Below, one piece after another: positions 1-7,639 of a stretch of DNA of 64,000 nt. The notes beneath the pieces are model-generated. The model was not told the origin of the DNA. It saw only the letters and a program-made list of their open reading frames with translations, and did not search any database. Origin of the DNA: 20CM-2-55-15 sp964633285 (GTDB lineage Bacteria > Acidobacteriota > Terriglobia > 20CM-2-55-15); the NCBI GenBank assembly GCA_964633285.1, contig CAZWGA010000013.1, positions 38,035 through 102,034 of the forward strand, in the 5' to 3' direction. Position numbers and translations under genes: made by a program. Each line of letters begins with the position of its first letter. Position 1 is the first letter of the stretch.

Positions 1-373
1 CTCCGGGTTTCGGCTCGCGTCCCGTTGTCTCTTGATATCCGGCGGCCGCGAGCTTCTTCGCCATCGCCGGTACATCCGGCACGGCGAAACCGATGTGATC
101 GAACGCGGTGCCGCGTGCCGCTCCCGACGGCTTCTGCACGCGCAGGAAAATGAACGCATCGGGAAACTTGATGACATCGATGCCGCCGAACTTCAACGGA
201 GCGCCGCCCAGAGTGTCCACCCAGAATTTCTTCTGAGCTTCGATGCTTGTGACATTGAGGTGATAGTGGCCGATGCGAACCGGCGCGCCGGCGTGACTCA
301 CGAGTTGTGCAGAAGCAGGTGAGGTCACAAGGAAACAGAAGCACGAAGCCACAAAGAGAGTGTGCCTTTTCAT
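1..373 (-). CDS. VOC (glyoxalase-fold) family exported protein, 3' end cut by the window
   Basis: The reverse strand opens at an ATG at 371-373 and stays open to base 1, giving about 124 codons without a stop, so the C-terminus lies outside the window. The first ~21 residues form a signal peptide (MKRH, then a hydrophobic stretch ending in SAQ). The following sequence, RIGHYHLNVTS, then KFWVDTLGG and TAFDHIGFAVPD, has the two-histidine, paired beta-alpha-beta pattern of the vicinal oxygen chelate superfamily (glyoxalase I, extradiol dioxygenases, fosfomycin resistance proteins). Substrate cannot be named. Export is typical of acidobacterial VOC paralogs. It is transcribed divergently from the spermidine-synthase-like gene at 452. 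Confidence 0.75.
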   Translation of the reverse strand, partial: MKRHTLFVASCFCFLVTSPASAQLVSHAGAPVRIGHYHLNVTSIEAQKKFWVDTLGGAPLKFGGIDVIKFPDAFIFLRVQKPSGAARGTAFDHIGFAVPDVPAMAKKLAAAGYQETTGREPKPG

Positions 374-394
374 TCCGTTCGGCGACGATCTTAC

Positions 395-400
395 TATAAT
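395..400 (+). promoter_or_regulatory. Candidate -10 box for the gene at 452
   Basis: A perfect TATAAT lies in the 78-bp divergent intergenic space, about 50 bases upstream of the ATG at 452. No good -35 match is visible at the usual distance, so this rests on the -10 hexamer and its position only. Confidence 0.3.
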
Positions 401-451
401 CTCAACCGTCTTGAACTGGTTTGAAGAACTGAAACGGCTGGCCCCGGTCAA

Positions 452-2851
452 ATGAATTCGAAAACCGTCCGGTTGCTGATGCTGCTTCTCGCCATCGGCT
501 CCGGATGCGCGGCCCTCATTTACGAGATCGTTTGGTTCCAGATGCTGCAGCTTGTCATCGGCGCGTCGGCGATCTCGCTCGCGGTTCTGCTCGCGACCTT
601 CATGGGTGGGATGTGCGCTGGCTCGCTTTTTATCACACGATACGTTTCGCCTGCGGAGCATCCGCTGCGCGTGTACGCGAAACTGGAGGCGATGATCGGC
701 GCCGCCGGCGTGCTGCTCATCGTGTTAATGCCGCTTGTGGGCCAGCTTTACACGGCGGTGGACGGCGGCGGCTCCGCAAGCATCGTGCTGCGGGCAATGG
801 TCAGCGTCATCCTGCTCCTGCCGCCAACAATGCTCATGGGCGCCACGCTGCCCGCGATCTCGCGGTATGTGGAGACCACGCCATCGGGAGTTGCGTGGCT
901 CGGCTTCTTCTACGGCGCCAATATCCTGGGTGCGGTGATCGGTTGCCTGGGCGCCGGCTTCTACCTCCTTCGCGTGTACGACCTCACGACAGCGTCGCTC
1001 GTTGCGGTAACGCTCAACGCGATCGTTTCGATGATCAGCTTCCTGCTTTCGAAACGCGCGCCTGTGAGTCCGGCCGAATCTTCAACAGGCTCGCCGGGAA
1101 ACGACTGGCATCCGCGCGGCGTCTATCTCACTATCGGGCTCTCGGGTCTCACTGCGCTGGGCGCTGAAGTGGTGTGGACGCGCCTGCTCTCGCTTCTGTT
1201 CGGCGCGACCACATACGCGTTCTCCATCATCCTTGCGGTGTTCCTGATCGGACTCGGTATCGGCAGCGCGATTGGTTCGATGATCGTCAGGAACAATGCA
1301 TCAAATGCTCGGGTCATACTCGGCTGGGTGCAATTCTTCCTCGCGTTGACGATCGCCTACGGTGCGTGGATGGCCGCCCGGCAGATTCCGTACTGGCCCA
1401 TTTATCCATCGCTGGCGCCAAACGTGTGGTTCAACTTCCAGCTTGACGTCGCGCGGGCCCTATTCGCGATACTTCCCGGAGCATTGCTGTGGGGCGTCAG
1501 CTTCCCGCTGGCCATCGGTGCGGTTACAGGCGCCGTCAACGATGCGGGCGCTGCGGTCGGCCGTGTATACGCCGCCAACACGCTCGGGGCCATCGGCGGC
1601 TCCCTGCTCACCGCGCTCGTTTTCGTTCCCATGTCGGGCACGCATGGCGCAGAGCGTGTGCTCATCTTGACGTCGGTAAGCTCGGCGGCTGTCGCGCTCT
1701 TGCCGATTCTCCAATCCTCGCTGCGCACGACGCTCGTGTTTGGTTTGCTGGTCCTTGGCGTGGTCTTCGCCGCGGCGAACGTGCGGCCCGTGCCGGCCGG
1801 CCTCGTGGCGGCGGGCCGCCTGCTCGCGTGGCAGGGAGAGCCTCACGCGCTCTACCTGGGCGAAGGCATGAACTCATCCATCGCCGTCACCGAGGAAGTC
1901 AACGGCTGGCGCAATTTTCACGTGAGCGGCAAGGTCGAAGCTTCCACTGAACCGCAGGATATGCGGCTGCAACGCCTCCTGGGCCACCTTACGCCGTTGA
2001 TGAATGAAACAGGTCCGAAGAGCGCGCTTGTCGTCGGTTTCGGCGCGGGTGTTACCGCCGGAGCGATCAGTATCCATCCCAACATCGAGCGGGTCGTGAT
2101 TTGCGAACTGGAACCGCTCATTCCAAGAGTCGTCTCGAAGTACTTCAGCGATGTGAATTATGACGTTGCGTCGAACCGTAAAGTGCAGATCGTTTACGAC
2201 GACGCGCGCCATTACGTGCTGACGGCGCGAGAGAAGTTCGACATCATCACATCGGATCCGATCCACCCATGGGTCAAAGGCGCGGCGACGCTGTACACCA
2301 GGGAGTACTTCGAACATGTGAAGGCGCATCTGAATCCGGGTGGCGCCGTCACACAATGGGTGCCGCTGTACGAGAGTACTGAAGATGCAGTACGCAGCGA
2401 AATCGCAACGTTCTTCCAGGTATTCCCAAACGGCACGATCTGGCGGAACGACAACGCCAACGGCCGAGGCTACGACGTGGTCCTCGCTGGGCGGCTCAAC
2501 GAAACGCCGATCGACATCGACGCATGGCAGGCCCGGATCGACACACCTGAATACGCGGAGGTGAAGACGTCGCTCGCCGAAGTCGGGTTCTCGACAATAC
2601 TCGACATTCTCAAAACATACTCAGGCCGCGGCCGCGATCTTGCTCCGTGGATTGCGGGTGCCGCAATCAACACCGACAGGAACCTTCGCCTAGAGTACCT
2701 CGCCGGGTTGGGATTCAATAACAACATCGGCGCCGAGATCCGCGACTCGATGCTGCGCTACCGGCAATTCCCAACGGATTTGTTCACAGGCAAGGTATCC
2801 AGCGTCGAATCCCTGCGCGCTCAGATGATGGGCACGGTTTCGAATCCGTGA
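452..2851 (+). CDS. Fused multi-pass membrane / spermidine-synthase-like protein
   Basis: The 799-residue product begins with a long multi-helix membrane region (residues ~5-450; starts with LLMLLLAIGSG then ALIYEIVWFQML), typical of the fused MFS/spermidine synthase family. It is followed by a soluble Rossmann methyltransferase-fold domain (~475-690) of the SpeE type, with the nucleotide-binding glycine motif ALVVGFGAGVTAGA, the acidic ERVVICELEP strand end, YDDARHYV and the ITSDPIHPW segment where SpeE has its catalytic DxxDP-like loop. The ~110-residue tail is unassigned. Family members are mostly uncharacterised; aminopropyl transfer is not proven because the canonical SpeE polyamine-site residues are only partly recognisable. 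The ATG at 452 has no strong ribosome-binding site. It converges on the cyclophilin gene 13 bp downstream. Confidence 0.85.
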   Translation: MNSKTVRLLMLLLAIGSGCAALIYEIVWFQMLQLVIGASAISLAVLLATFMGGMCAGSLFITRYVSPAEHPLRVYAKLEAMIGAAGVLLIVLMPLVGQLYTAVDGGGSASIVLRAMVSVILLLPPTMLMGATLPAISRYVETTPSGVAWLGFFYGANILGAVIGCLGAGFYLLRVYDLTTASLVAVTLNAIVSMISFLLSKRAPVSPAESSTGSPGNDWHPRGVYLTIGLSGLTALGAEVVWTRLLSLLFGATTYAFSIILAVFLIGLGIGSAIGSMIVRNNASNARVILGWVQFFLALTIAYGAWMAARQIPYWPIYPSLAPNVWFNFQLDVARALFAILPGALLWGVSFPLAIGAVTGAVNDAGAAVGRVYAANTLGAIGGSLLTALVFVPMSGTHGAERVLILTSVSSAAVALLPILQSSLRTTLVFGLLVLGVVFAAANVRPVPAGLVAAGRLLAWQGEPHALYLGEGMNSSIAVTEEVNGWRNFHVSGKVEASTEPQDMRLQRLLGHLTPLMNETGPKSALVVGFGAGVTAGAISIHPNIERVVICELEPLIPRVVSKYFSDVNYDVASNRKVQIVYDDARHYVLTAREKFDIITSDPIHPWVKGAATLYTREYFEHVKAHLNPGGAVTQWVPLYESTEDAVRSEIATFFQVFPNGTIWRNDNANGRGYDVVLAGRLNETPIDIDAWQARIDTPEYAEVKTSLAEVGFSTILDILKTYSGRGRDLAPWIAGAAINTDRNLRLEYLAGLGFNNNIGAEIRDSMLRYRQFPTDLFTGKVSSVESLRAQMMGTVSNP

Positions 2852-2864
2852 CTGCATGCTAATG

Positions 2865-3500
2865 CTACTTTACGATCACGATTCGATTGATCGTATCCAG
2901 CTGCGGGTACTCGCGATTCAAATACGCATTACCTTCCTCGAACAGCGGCGCCTGCTTGCCTGCGCGAATTCCACCGCCGGACGTCTCGCCATATTCCGAG
3001 TACAGCGAATCCATGACGTCCATGCCCTTCACGACGCGGCCGAATGGAACGAATGGCTCGACATCGTGGGTTGACGAATTGTCGCGCGTGTTGAAGAAGA
3101 CTTGAGTCGTGCGGCCATTTGGAACTGCGAACGCGTAGGCGAGCGTTCCGCGAGTATTCGAGACGACCCGGGGATCATCCGGAATCGTGTGGTCTTTCCA
3201 AACGCGGGAGATTCGCGGATCGCCATTGATCCCGAACTGCGTCCAACGATCCTTGACCACGCGGAAGAACTTCGATCGATCGTAGTAGCCGGCGCGAACC
3301 AGATTATAGAAATAATCGACTCCGTGAGGCGACCAGTCGCGATGGATCTCGACGACGATATTCCCTTTCGTTGTTTCGATCCGCACTCGAAACTCCTGCG
3401 GCGCGCGCTGATTCATCTCCGGAGCGTCAGGCTTCAATAGCAGCAAACGGCCATCCGGGGTCTGCAACAGCAGGATAAGAATGCCGATCATCCAGTTCAT
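2865..3500 (-). CDS. Cyclophilin-type peptidyl-prolyl cis-trans isomerase
   Basis: This 211-residue protein has a short hydrophobic N-terminus (MNWMIGILILLLQTP), a ~20-residue linker and a cyclophilin domain from about residue 37 to the end. Recognisable elements are the opening ETTKGNIVVEIHRDWSPHGV, the YYDRSKFFRVVKD motif, GTLAYAF and TQVFFNTRDNS, which correspond to the active-site strands of cyclophilin A; the usual catalytic Arg falls in FFRVV. It would catalyse proline isomerisation during folding of exported proteins, probably in the periplasm and possibly membrane-tethered. Its start lies 14 bp downstream of the PIN toxin stop on the same strand, so it may be co-transcribed with that module. 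Confidence 0.88.
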   Translation of the reverse strand: MNWMIGILILLLQTPDGRLLLLKPDAPEMNQRAPQEFRVRIETTKGNIVVEIHRDWSPHGVDYFYNLVRAGYYDRSKFFRVVKDRWTQFGINGDPRISRVWKDHTIPDDPRVVSNTRGTLAYAFAVPNGRTTQVFFNTRDNSSTHDVEPFVPFGRVVKGMDVMDSLYSEYGETSGGGIRAGKQAPLFEEGNAYLNREYPQLDTINRIVIVK

Positions 3501-3503
3501 TAG

Positions 3504-3525
3504 TTACTTGAGAATTACTTGAGAA
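3504..3525. repeat. Perfect 11-bp tandem duplication across the toxin stop codon
   Basis: TTACTTGAGAA occurs twice with no spacer (3504-3514 and 3515-3525). The second copy includes the stop codon of the PIN toxin. The duplication lengthens the toxin-cyclophilin spacer without changing the toxin protein. It looks like replication slippage; no function is implied. Confidence 0.7.
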
Positions 3526-3934
3526 ACTCCTGGGAAATATCTTCCAAAGATTCAAACTCCGGATCCTTGTGCACCAGAGTCGAACCGAAAACACTCGCTG
3601 TTCCAGCAATCCAACTGTCGGCAACGGAGATCCTTCCGGAAGATTTGATTTGAGCCGCCTTTTCCAGGATGGCCGGTTCACAGCTTATCCACTCGATCGA
3701 AAAGGAATCGATAAGACGGATTGCTTCGCGAGCGGCCTCGACTCCTTCCTCTCGCTGGACACCGTAAAGGATTTCCATTCTGGTCATAAACGACACCAGG
3801 AGCCGGCACTGATTTCGCTTTGCCTGCGAAAGTAACGTCTCGATCCGGTCTGCGCCGGTTTCATCGCCGCGTAAAGCAAGTAGCGCTGAAGTATCAAGTA
3901 CAAAACTCTTCTTAACGTTTGTCTTCTCGTTCAC
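3515..3934 (-). CDS. PIN-domain toxin (VapC-like ribonuclease)
   Basis: The 139-residue protein is a single PIN domain. The four acidic positions expected for Mg2+-dependent endoribonuclease activity are visible: D14 in FVLDTSALLAL, the Glu of TRMEILYG, the Asp of VADSWIAG and the Asp of HKDPEFESL. Length matches VapC toxins. It overlaps the upstream AbrB-type antitoxin gene by 23 bp, a coupling typical of type II toxin-antitoxin operons. The expected role is cleavage of tRNA or rRNA when free of antitoxin; the target cannot be read from sequence. Confidence 0.87.
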   Translation of the reverse strand: MNEKTNVKKSFVLDTSALLALRGDETGADRIETLLSQAKRNQCRLLVSFMTRMEILYGVQREEGVEAAREAIRLIDSFSIEWISCEPAILEKAAQIKSSGRISVADSWIAGTASVFGSTLVHKDPEFESLEDISQEFLK

Positions 3935-4145
3935 GGTCTTGGCGCCGGTCCTTCAGGAGTTGCTTCACCAGTCCCTTTTTCCCGGAACCTCGAAACGCTT
4001 TAATCGGATCGGATGGTATCGGAATAACACGGGCACTATTCCCTTCCAGAACCCACTCCAGTGTCGTATCAGGACCAATGCGGAGAAGTTTTCGAATTTC
4101 TGATGGAACGGAAACCTGGCCGCGTCTGGAAACGGTTGTACGCAT
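3912..4145 (-). CDS. AbrB/MazE-type (SpoVT-AbrB fold) antitoxin
   Basis: The 77-residue protein starts at the ATG at 4143-4145. A longer upstream frame exists but the swapped-hairpin AbrB domain begins right at this Met (MRTTVSRRGQVSVPSEIR), so the short start is preferred. This N-terminal segment (residues ~1-45) is the DNA-binding fold; the basic C-terminal tail (RGSGKKGLVKQLLKDRRQD) would be the toxin-binding, protease-sensitive part. It overlaps the PIN toxin gene by 23 bp and is likely autoregulated through the paired 13-bp repeats immediately upstream at 4151-4182. Confidence 0.85.
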   Translation of the reverse strand: MRTTVSRRGQVSVPSEIRKLLRIGPDTTLEWVLEGNSARVIPIPSDPIKAFRGSGKKGLVKQLLKDRRQDREREDKR

Positions 4146-4150
4146 AATTT

Positions 4151-4182
4151 GAATATTACAAGAGACAATGAATTTTACAAGA
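4151..4182 (-). promoter_or_regulatory. Paired 13-bp direct repeats, probable antitoxin operator
   Basis: Read on the plus strand, GAATATTACAAGA (4151-4163) and GAATTTTACAAGA (4170-4182) match at 12 of 13 positions with a 19-bp period. They lie 5-37 bp upstream of the antitoxin start codon, where autorepressor sites of AbrB-antitoxin operons are found, and this AT-rich stretch could also hold the promoter. Confidence 0.55.
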
Positions 4183-4252
4183 CTTGTTCTGTCTGCGACA
4201 TGTAGCCACAAACTCGGTAAACTCGAAATCCAGACAAGAGTCGCCTTTCGCC

Positions 4253-4280
4253 TTGACACTCGAGGTCGATCCTTTAAACA
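4253..4280 (+). promoter_or_regulatory. Candidate promoter with perfect -35 for the gene at 4289
   Basis: A consensus TTGACA at 4253-4258 is followed after 16 bp by TAAACA (4275-4280). Transcription would begin near 4286-4288, almost on the ATG at 4289, and no ribosome-binding site precedes that ATG, so the mRNA could be leaderless. The -10 match is weak. Confidence 0.35.
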
Positions 4281-4288
4281 TATCGCTT

Positions 4289-5299
4289 ATGAATTTCAAC
4301 AAAAACCTGAAATGGATTGCCGCCGTTCTATGCGCGGTCGGCATTGTGCCGTCGATCGCCCTGGCGCAGCCCGGCGCGTTTGGCGGAGGATATGGGCCAC
4401 CGCTGAAAGTCGTACCTCCGGCGAAGACATTCGCGACGTCCGATGAGCACTACGCGTTTCTCTTTGAGCAGGCAAAGCACGGCGTGAAGCACACGATCAA
4501 CTCCGTGCCCCGTTGGGACGGCTTGTGGGTCACGGCAGGCAACACGCACATGGATATGTTCATCGATCCTCCCGGATCGGGATTCAAGGGAAAGGTTCGC
4601 GATGGTGTGCTCACGCCACCTTACGAAAAGGCTTACAAGGAACGCTGGAGGCAGCAGCAGGAGCTTGGCGAAGTGCAATACGATCGCCTGACGCATTGTG
4701 AACCGCCGGGTTATCCGCGGTGGCTGCTCGAACCTTATTCGCACGAGTTCGTCAACCTGCCGCAGCAATCGTACATGATCAACGATTACGGTCCGGGGAT
4801 ACGCCGCGTCTACATCGGACAGGAACACAAGAATGTGTACGGCACGCATTCCTGGTACGGCGACACGATTGGTTTCTGGGACGGCAACAAGCTCGTCACA
4901 AGTACGAAATATCTTCTTCCCGCCGACTTCACGCGATGGTCGCCGATGACGAGCAATCAATTCGAATCGGTCGAGACATGGGAGTTGAAGCAGTACCCCG
5001 GCGGCATCGAGCGGATCGAAGTCCAGGTCACGTTCTACGACAAGCACGCGTTCGTCAAACCCGTGAGCGCGGTCTATGCGTTTCGCCGCGCGAAGGACCT
5101 GGAAGCCGCCGGCCACCGCGTCCAGCACTGGGAATGCGAGACCAGCAGCAATGACTTCTTTCAGAACGGCACGACCACTTCGAAGCTGCCGGGCGAAGAC
5201 GGGTTCCGTGATGTGCGGGGCACGACGCTTTTTCCGGAGCTGCCGGGCCAGTCGCGCGATCCGATCTACAACACCACGCTACCAACCAAGAAGGAGTAG
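4289..5299 (+). CDS. Exported protein of a large uncharacterised acidobacterial family
   Basis: The ATG at 4289 is chosen over an upstream in-frame start because it opens a clear signal peptide (MNFNKNLKWIAAVLC to ALAQPG). The mature part (~310 residues) has no catalytic motif I recognise. Landmarks are GLWVTAGNTHMDMF, HCEPPGYPRW, WYGDTIGFWDGNKLVTST and a late HWECET. The order Cys-Pro segment, W-x-DT segment, aromatic-rich beta strands and final E-C-E matches the protein encoded at 6716-7552, so both appear to belong to one exported family often found beside DUF6152 genes. First gene of a likely operon: the DUF6152 gene starts 3 bp after its stop. Function unknown. Confidence 0.75.
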   Translation: MNFNKNLKWIAAVLCAVGIVPSIALAQPGAFGGGYGPPLKVVPPAKTFATSDEHYAFLFEQAKHGVKHTINSVPRWDGLWVTAGNTHMDMFIDPPGSGFKGKVRDGVLTPPYEKAYKERWRQQQELGEVQYDRLTHCEPPGYPRWLLEPYSHEFVNLPQQSYMINDYGPGIRRVYIGQEHKNVYGTHSWYGDTIGFWDGNKLVTSTKYLLPADFTRWSPMTSNQFESVETWELKQYPGGIERIEVQVTFYDKHAFVKPVSAVYAFRRAKDLEAAGHRVQHWECETSSNDFFQNGTTTSKLPGEDGFRDVRGTTLFPELPGQSRDPIYNTTLPTKKE

Positions 5300-5302
5300 A
5301 GC

Positions 5303-5776
5303 ATGAAAAGGATCTTCATTTTCCTCACGGCCGTGTGGATCGCAATGCTGCCGGCGGCCGTCATGGTCAGCGCTCATCATTCGTTTGCGATGTTCGACAA
5401 AAGCGTTGAACGGGTCGTGACGGGTTCGGTCGTGCGGTGGGCCTTCAACAATCCGCATTCATGGCTCTACGTCAACGTCAAGAACAAGGACGGGAGCGAA
5501 ACGCTTTGGAGTTTCGAGGGTTCGTCACCCACACAACTGCTCCAGCGCGGTATCACCGGATTCACCTTCCCGCCCGGCAGCACGATCACGGTGCAGTTTT
5601 GTCCGTTAAGAGACGGCCGTCCCGGCGGCGGCATCGGATGGGTGAAGCTCGCGAACGGCACTTTCATCAGTCCGGCGGACGGCGGTTGCAACGGCAGTCC
5701 GGAAGCGATTGAGCGGTGGAAGGGCTGGCTCGCCAAGGGCTATACGTCGAGTACCGAAGCGCAAAACGCAAAGTAG
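5303..5776 (+). CDS. DUF6152 family exported protein
   Basis: The 157-residue protein has a signal peptide (to about residue 24) followed by the hallmark AHHSFAMFD motif, then VTGSVVRWAFNNPHSWLYVNV and WSFEGSSP, the features that define DUF6152. The pair of histidines just after the cleavage site suggests metal or ligand binding, but no activity is established. AAGGAG within the end of the preceding gene, 6 bases before the ATG, is its ribosome-binding site, which supports translational coupling in the 4289-6707 operon. Confidence 0.85.
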   Translation: MKRIFIFLTAVWIAMLPAAVMVSAHHSFAMFDKSVERVVTGSVVRWAFNNPHSWLYVNVKNKDGSETLWSFEGSSPTQLLQRGITGFTFPPGSTITVQFCPLRDGRPGGGIGWVKLANGTFISPADGGCNGSPEAIERWKGWLAKGYTSSTEAQNAK

Positions 5777-5795
5777 ATCCGAGGAAGGAATTTCG

Positions 5796-6707
5796 ATGAA
5801 ACGCATGACTCTCATTTGCATGTTGGTCGCCGTCGCGGTACTCGCGCCCACAGCGGGCTTCGCGCAGATTTCCTGCTCGCGCGAAGGATTGCAGCGCGCG
5901 GTCGATCTCTACATCGCGGCACAGACCAAAGGCGACACTTCGGGCATGCCGCTGGCGATGGGCCTGGGATACATGGAGAATGCAGCGCCTTTCAATATCA
6001 GCAACGGCGTGATCAAGACACCGATGAAAATCGATCACCATCGCAGTTTGCTCGACACGTCTACGTGCCAGACGTTCACTGAAGTCATCGTGACCGACAA
6101 GGAAAAACCCTACGTGCTCGGCACACGCCTGCGCATCAATCATGACAAGATCGCCGAGATCGAAATTCTCTGGACGACCACGGGCTATTGGTTGTTCAAC
6201 GCCGATACCTACTTGCAATATTCGTCGACGGAAAAGTGGGATGCCATTCCCGCCAACAGGCGAGATACGCGCGACACACTGGTCGCGGCTGCAAATGCGT
6301 ACCTCGATGCGTTTCTGGAACAGAAAAAAGATCTGGTGCCGTGGGGCTATCCCTGCAATCGCACGGAGGGCGGCGCGCACACCGGCAGAGGGACTGCCGA
6401 GGATAGTTGCGATGTCGGCGTTCCGAGCGGTGTGAACATTTCAAATCGCCGCTTCGTGGTGGATGCGACAATCGGTGCCGTTGTCGCTTTCTGCACATTC
6501 GGCGCAGGAAATCCAAACGGCGGCAGCGGCGCGCCGGACACTCATCTGTTTCGCGTGGAGAATGGAAAGCTGCGCTACGTGCACACGCTGACGCATCTGC
6601 TGCAGGCGAATTTCCGGGGTGGTGGCGGCGCCGGCGCGGGCCAGCGGCGTGGAACCGGCGCTGAGGGCGCTCCACGAGGAGCGCCACCGAACAATCCGCC
6701 ACGGTAG
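5796..6707 (+). CDS. Exported NTF2/SnoaL-like protein with Gly/Arg/Pro-rich tail
   Basis: The start at 5796 follows GAGGAAGGAA and opens a signal peptide (MKRMTLICMLVAVAV to GFAQ). An earlier in-frame start would run through the end of the DUF6152 gene and is rejected. Residues ~25-270 contain two stretches resembling NTF2-like association domains (LQRAVDLYIAAQTKGD and TLVAAANAYLDAFLEQKKD), with cysteines that may pair (SCSREG, TCQTF, PCNR, SCDVG). The last ~35 residues are low-complexity Gly, Arg and Pro. Possibly DUF8021-like; no enzymatic assignment. Third gene of the operon, 19 bp after the DUF6152 gene, converging on the next gene. Confidence 0.7.
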   Translation: MKRMTLICMLVAVAVLAPTAGFAQISCSREGLQRAVDLYIAAQTKGDTSGMPLAMGLGYMENAAPFNISNGVIKTPMKIDHHRSLLDTSTCQTFTEVIVTDKEKPYVLGTRLRINHDKIAEIEILWTTTGYWLFNADTYLQYSSTEKWDAIPANRRDTRDTLVAAANAYLDAFLEQKKDLVPWGYPCNRTEGGAHTGRGTAEDSCDVGVPSGVNISNRRFVVDATIGAVVAFCTFGAGNPNGGSGAPDTHLFRVENGKLRYVHTLTHLLQANFRGGGGAGAGQRRGTGAEGAPRGAPPNNPPR

Positions 6708-6715
6708 CCGAGTCA

Positions 6716-7552
6716 TCACTTCAGGCGCTTCAGGAAATCCGCGTCCTTCTCGTTTTCCAAACAGACTTCATCGATCAACTCCACATCAATAGCGATGCGC
6801 TGTTTCAAAGTGACGGTCCAGGGCTTCGTGTAGGCTTTGGAATCATCCACGGTGAGTTGGATCTCGAGGTGACCAAAATCCGGGCGCCGGATTTGCTCGC
6901 GGATTTTGGCAGACTCGGTCACCACGCTTCCGTTCCAATCGATCCACGTGTCGTCGCGTAGTCCAACGGTATCGATCACGAGCGTATCGTCCGACCATTT
7001 CGCCGATGAATATCCCTGCCATGAAGGAGTCGGATCCACGGGCAACGGACGCCCATCCGTAAATACCTGACGGTATCCGGCATTCATTTCATTCAGCACG
7101 ACGAAGAGACTTGGTGTGTGAACGAACTTCAGCAAGTGCGGCATTCCGTAGGCGCGTATGAAACTATCAGGCAAACATCGAACATGAGGATCGTCTTTGG
7201 CGTGGTTGGCCGTGCGCTCCTTGACGATGGGAAGCTGCCAGGCCTGATAAGGCAGCCCTCCCGGCAGATCAACTCCGATATCTTGCATCTGGCGTGAACC
7301 CGTAATGGAGCTCGCATCCGCAGGCTTGTCCGCAGCGGCCGCACCGCGGCGCCCGGGTTCTGCTGTGATCCAGACTCCGGAGAAATCGGGCTTGCCGTCC
7401 GCCATGCGCGGCGCCGGCGCCGTCATGTTCACAGTGCCATCGGCTTTACGCGGCATGCCCGCGGTTGGATACTTCAACCACTGAGCGGCCAGCGGAGTCG
7501 AGACCAGCGGTGTACACAAAAGGACGAATGCGGCGATAAAACGAAGTAGCAT
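6716..7552 (-). CDS. Exported protein, same family as the product of 4289-5299
   Basis: The start at 7550-7552 is preferred over an ATG 69 bp upstream because the signal peptide (MLLRFIAAFVLLCTP to PLAAQ) begins there. The mature sequence carries GKPDFSGVWI near the N-terminus, then RCLPDSF, PSWQGYSSAKWSDDTLVIDT, TWIDWNG and a final EVCLENEKD. The DFSGVW and W-x-DDTLV signatures are very common in Acidobacteriota exported proteins. Length is 278 residues. Function unknown; the shared architecture and position facing the DUF6152 operon suggest a related role. Confidence 0.72.
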   Translation of the reverse strand: MLLRFIAAFVLLCTPLVSTPLAAQWLKYPTAGMPRKADGTVNMTAPAPRMADGKPDFSGVWITAEPGRRGAAAADKPADASSITGSRQMQDIGVDLPGGLPYQAWQLPIVKERTANHAKDDPHVRCLPDSFIRAYGMPHLLKFVHTPSLFVVLNEMNAGYRQVFTDGRPLPVDPTPSWQGYSSAKWSDDTLVIDTVGLRDDTWIDWNGSVVTESAKIREQIRRPDFGHLEIQLTVDDSKAYTKPWTVTLKQRIAIDVELIDEVCLENEKDADFLKRLK

Positions 7553-7639
7553 CGCGCAAGGATACACCAAAACTTCGGAAGGCCGAATGTCAGTCGAGGG
7601 CGCTCCCTCACCACTCATCATTCCTTCGAAGTTCTGTCG

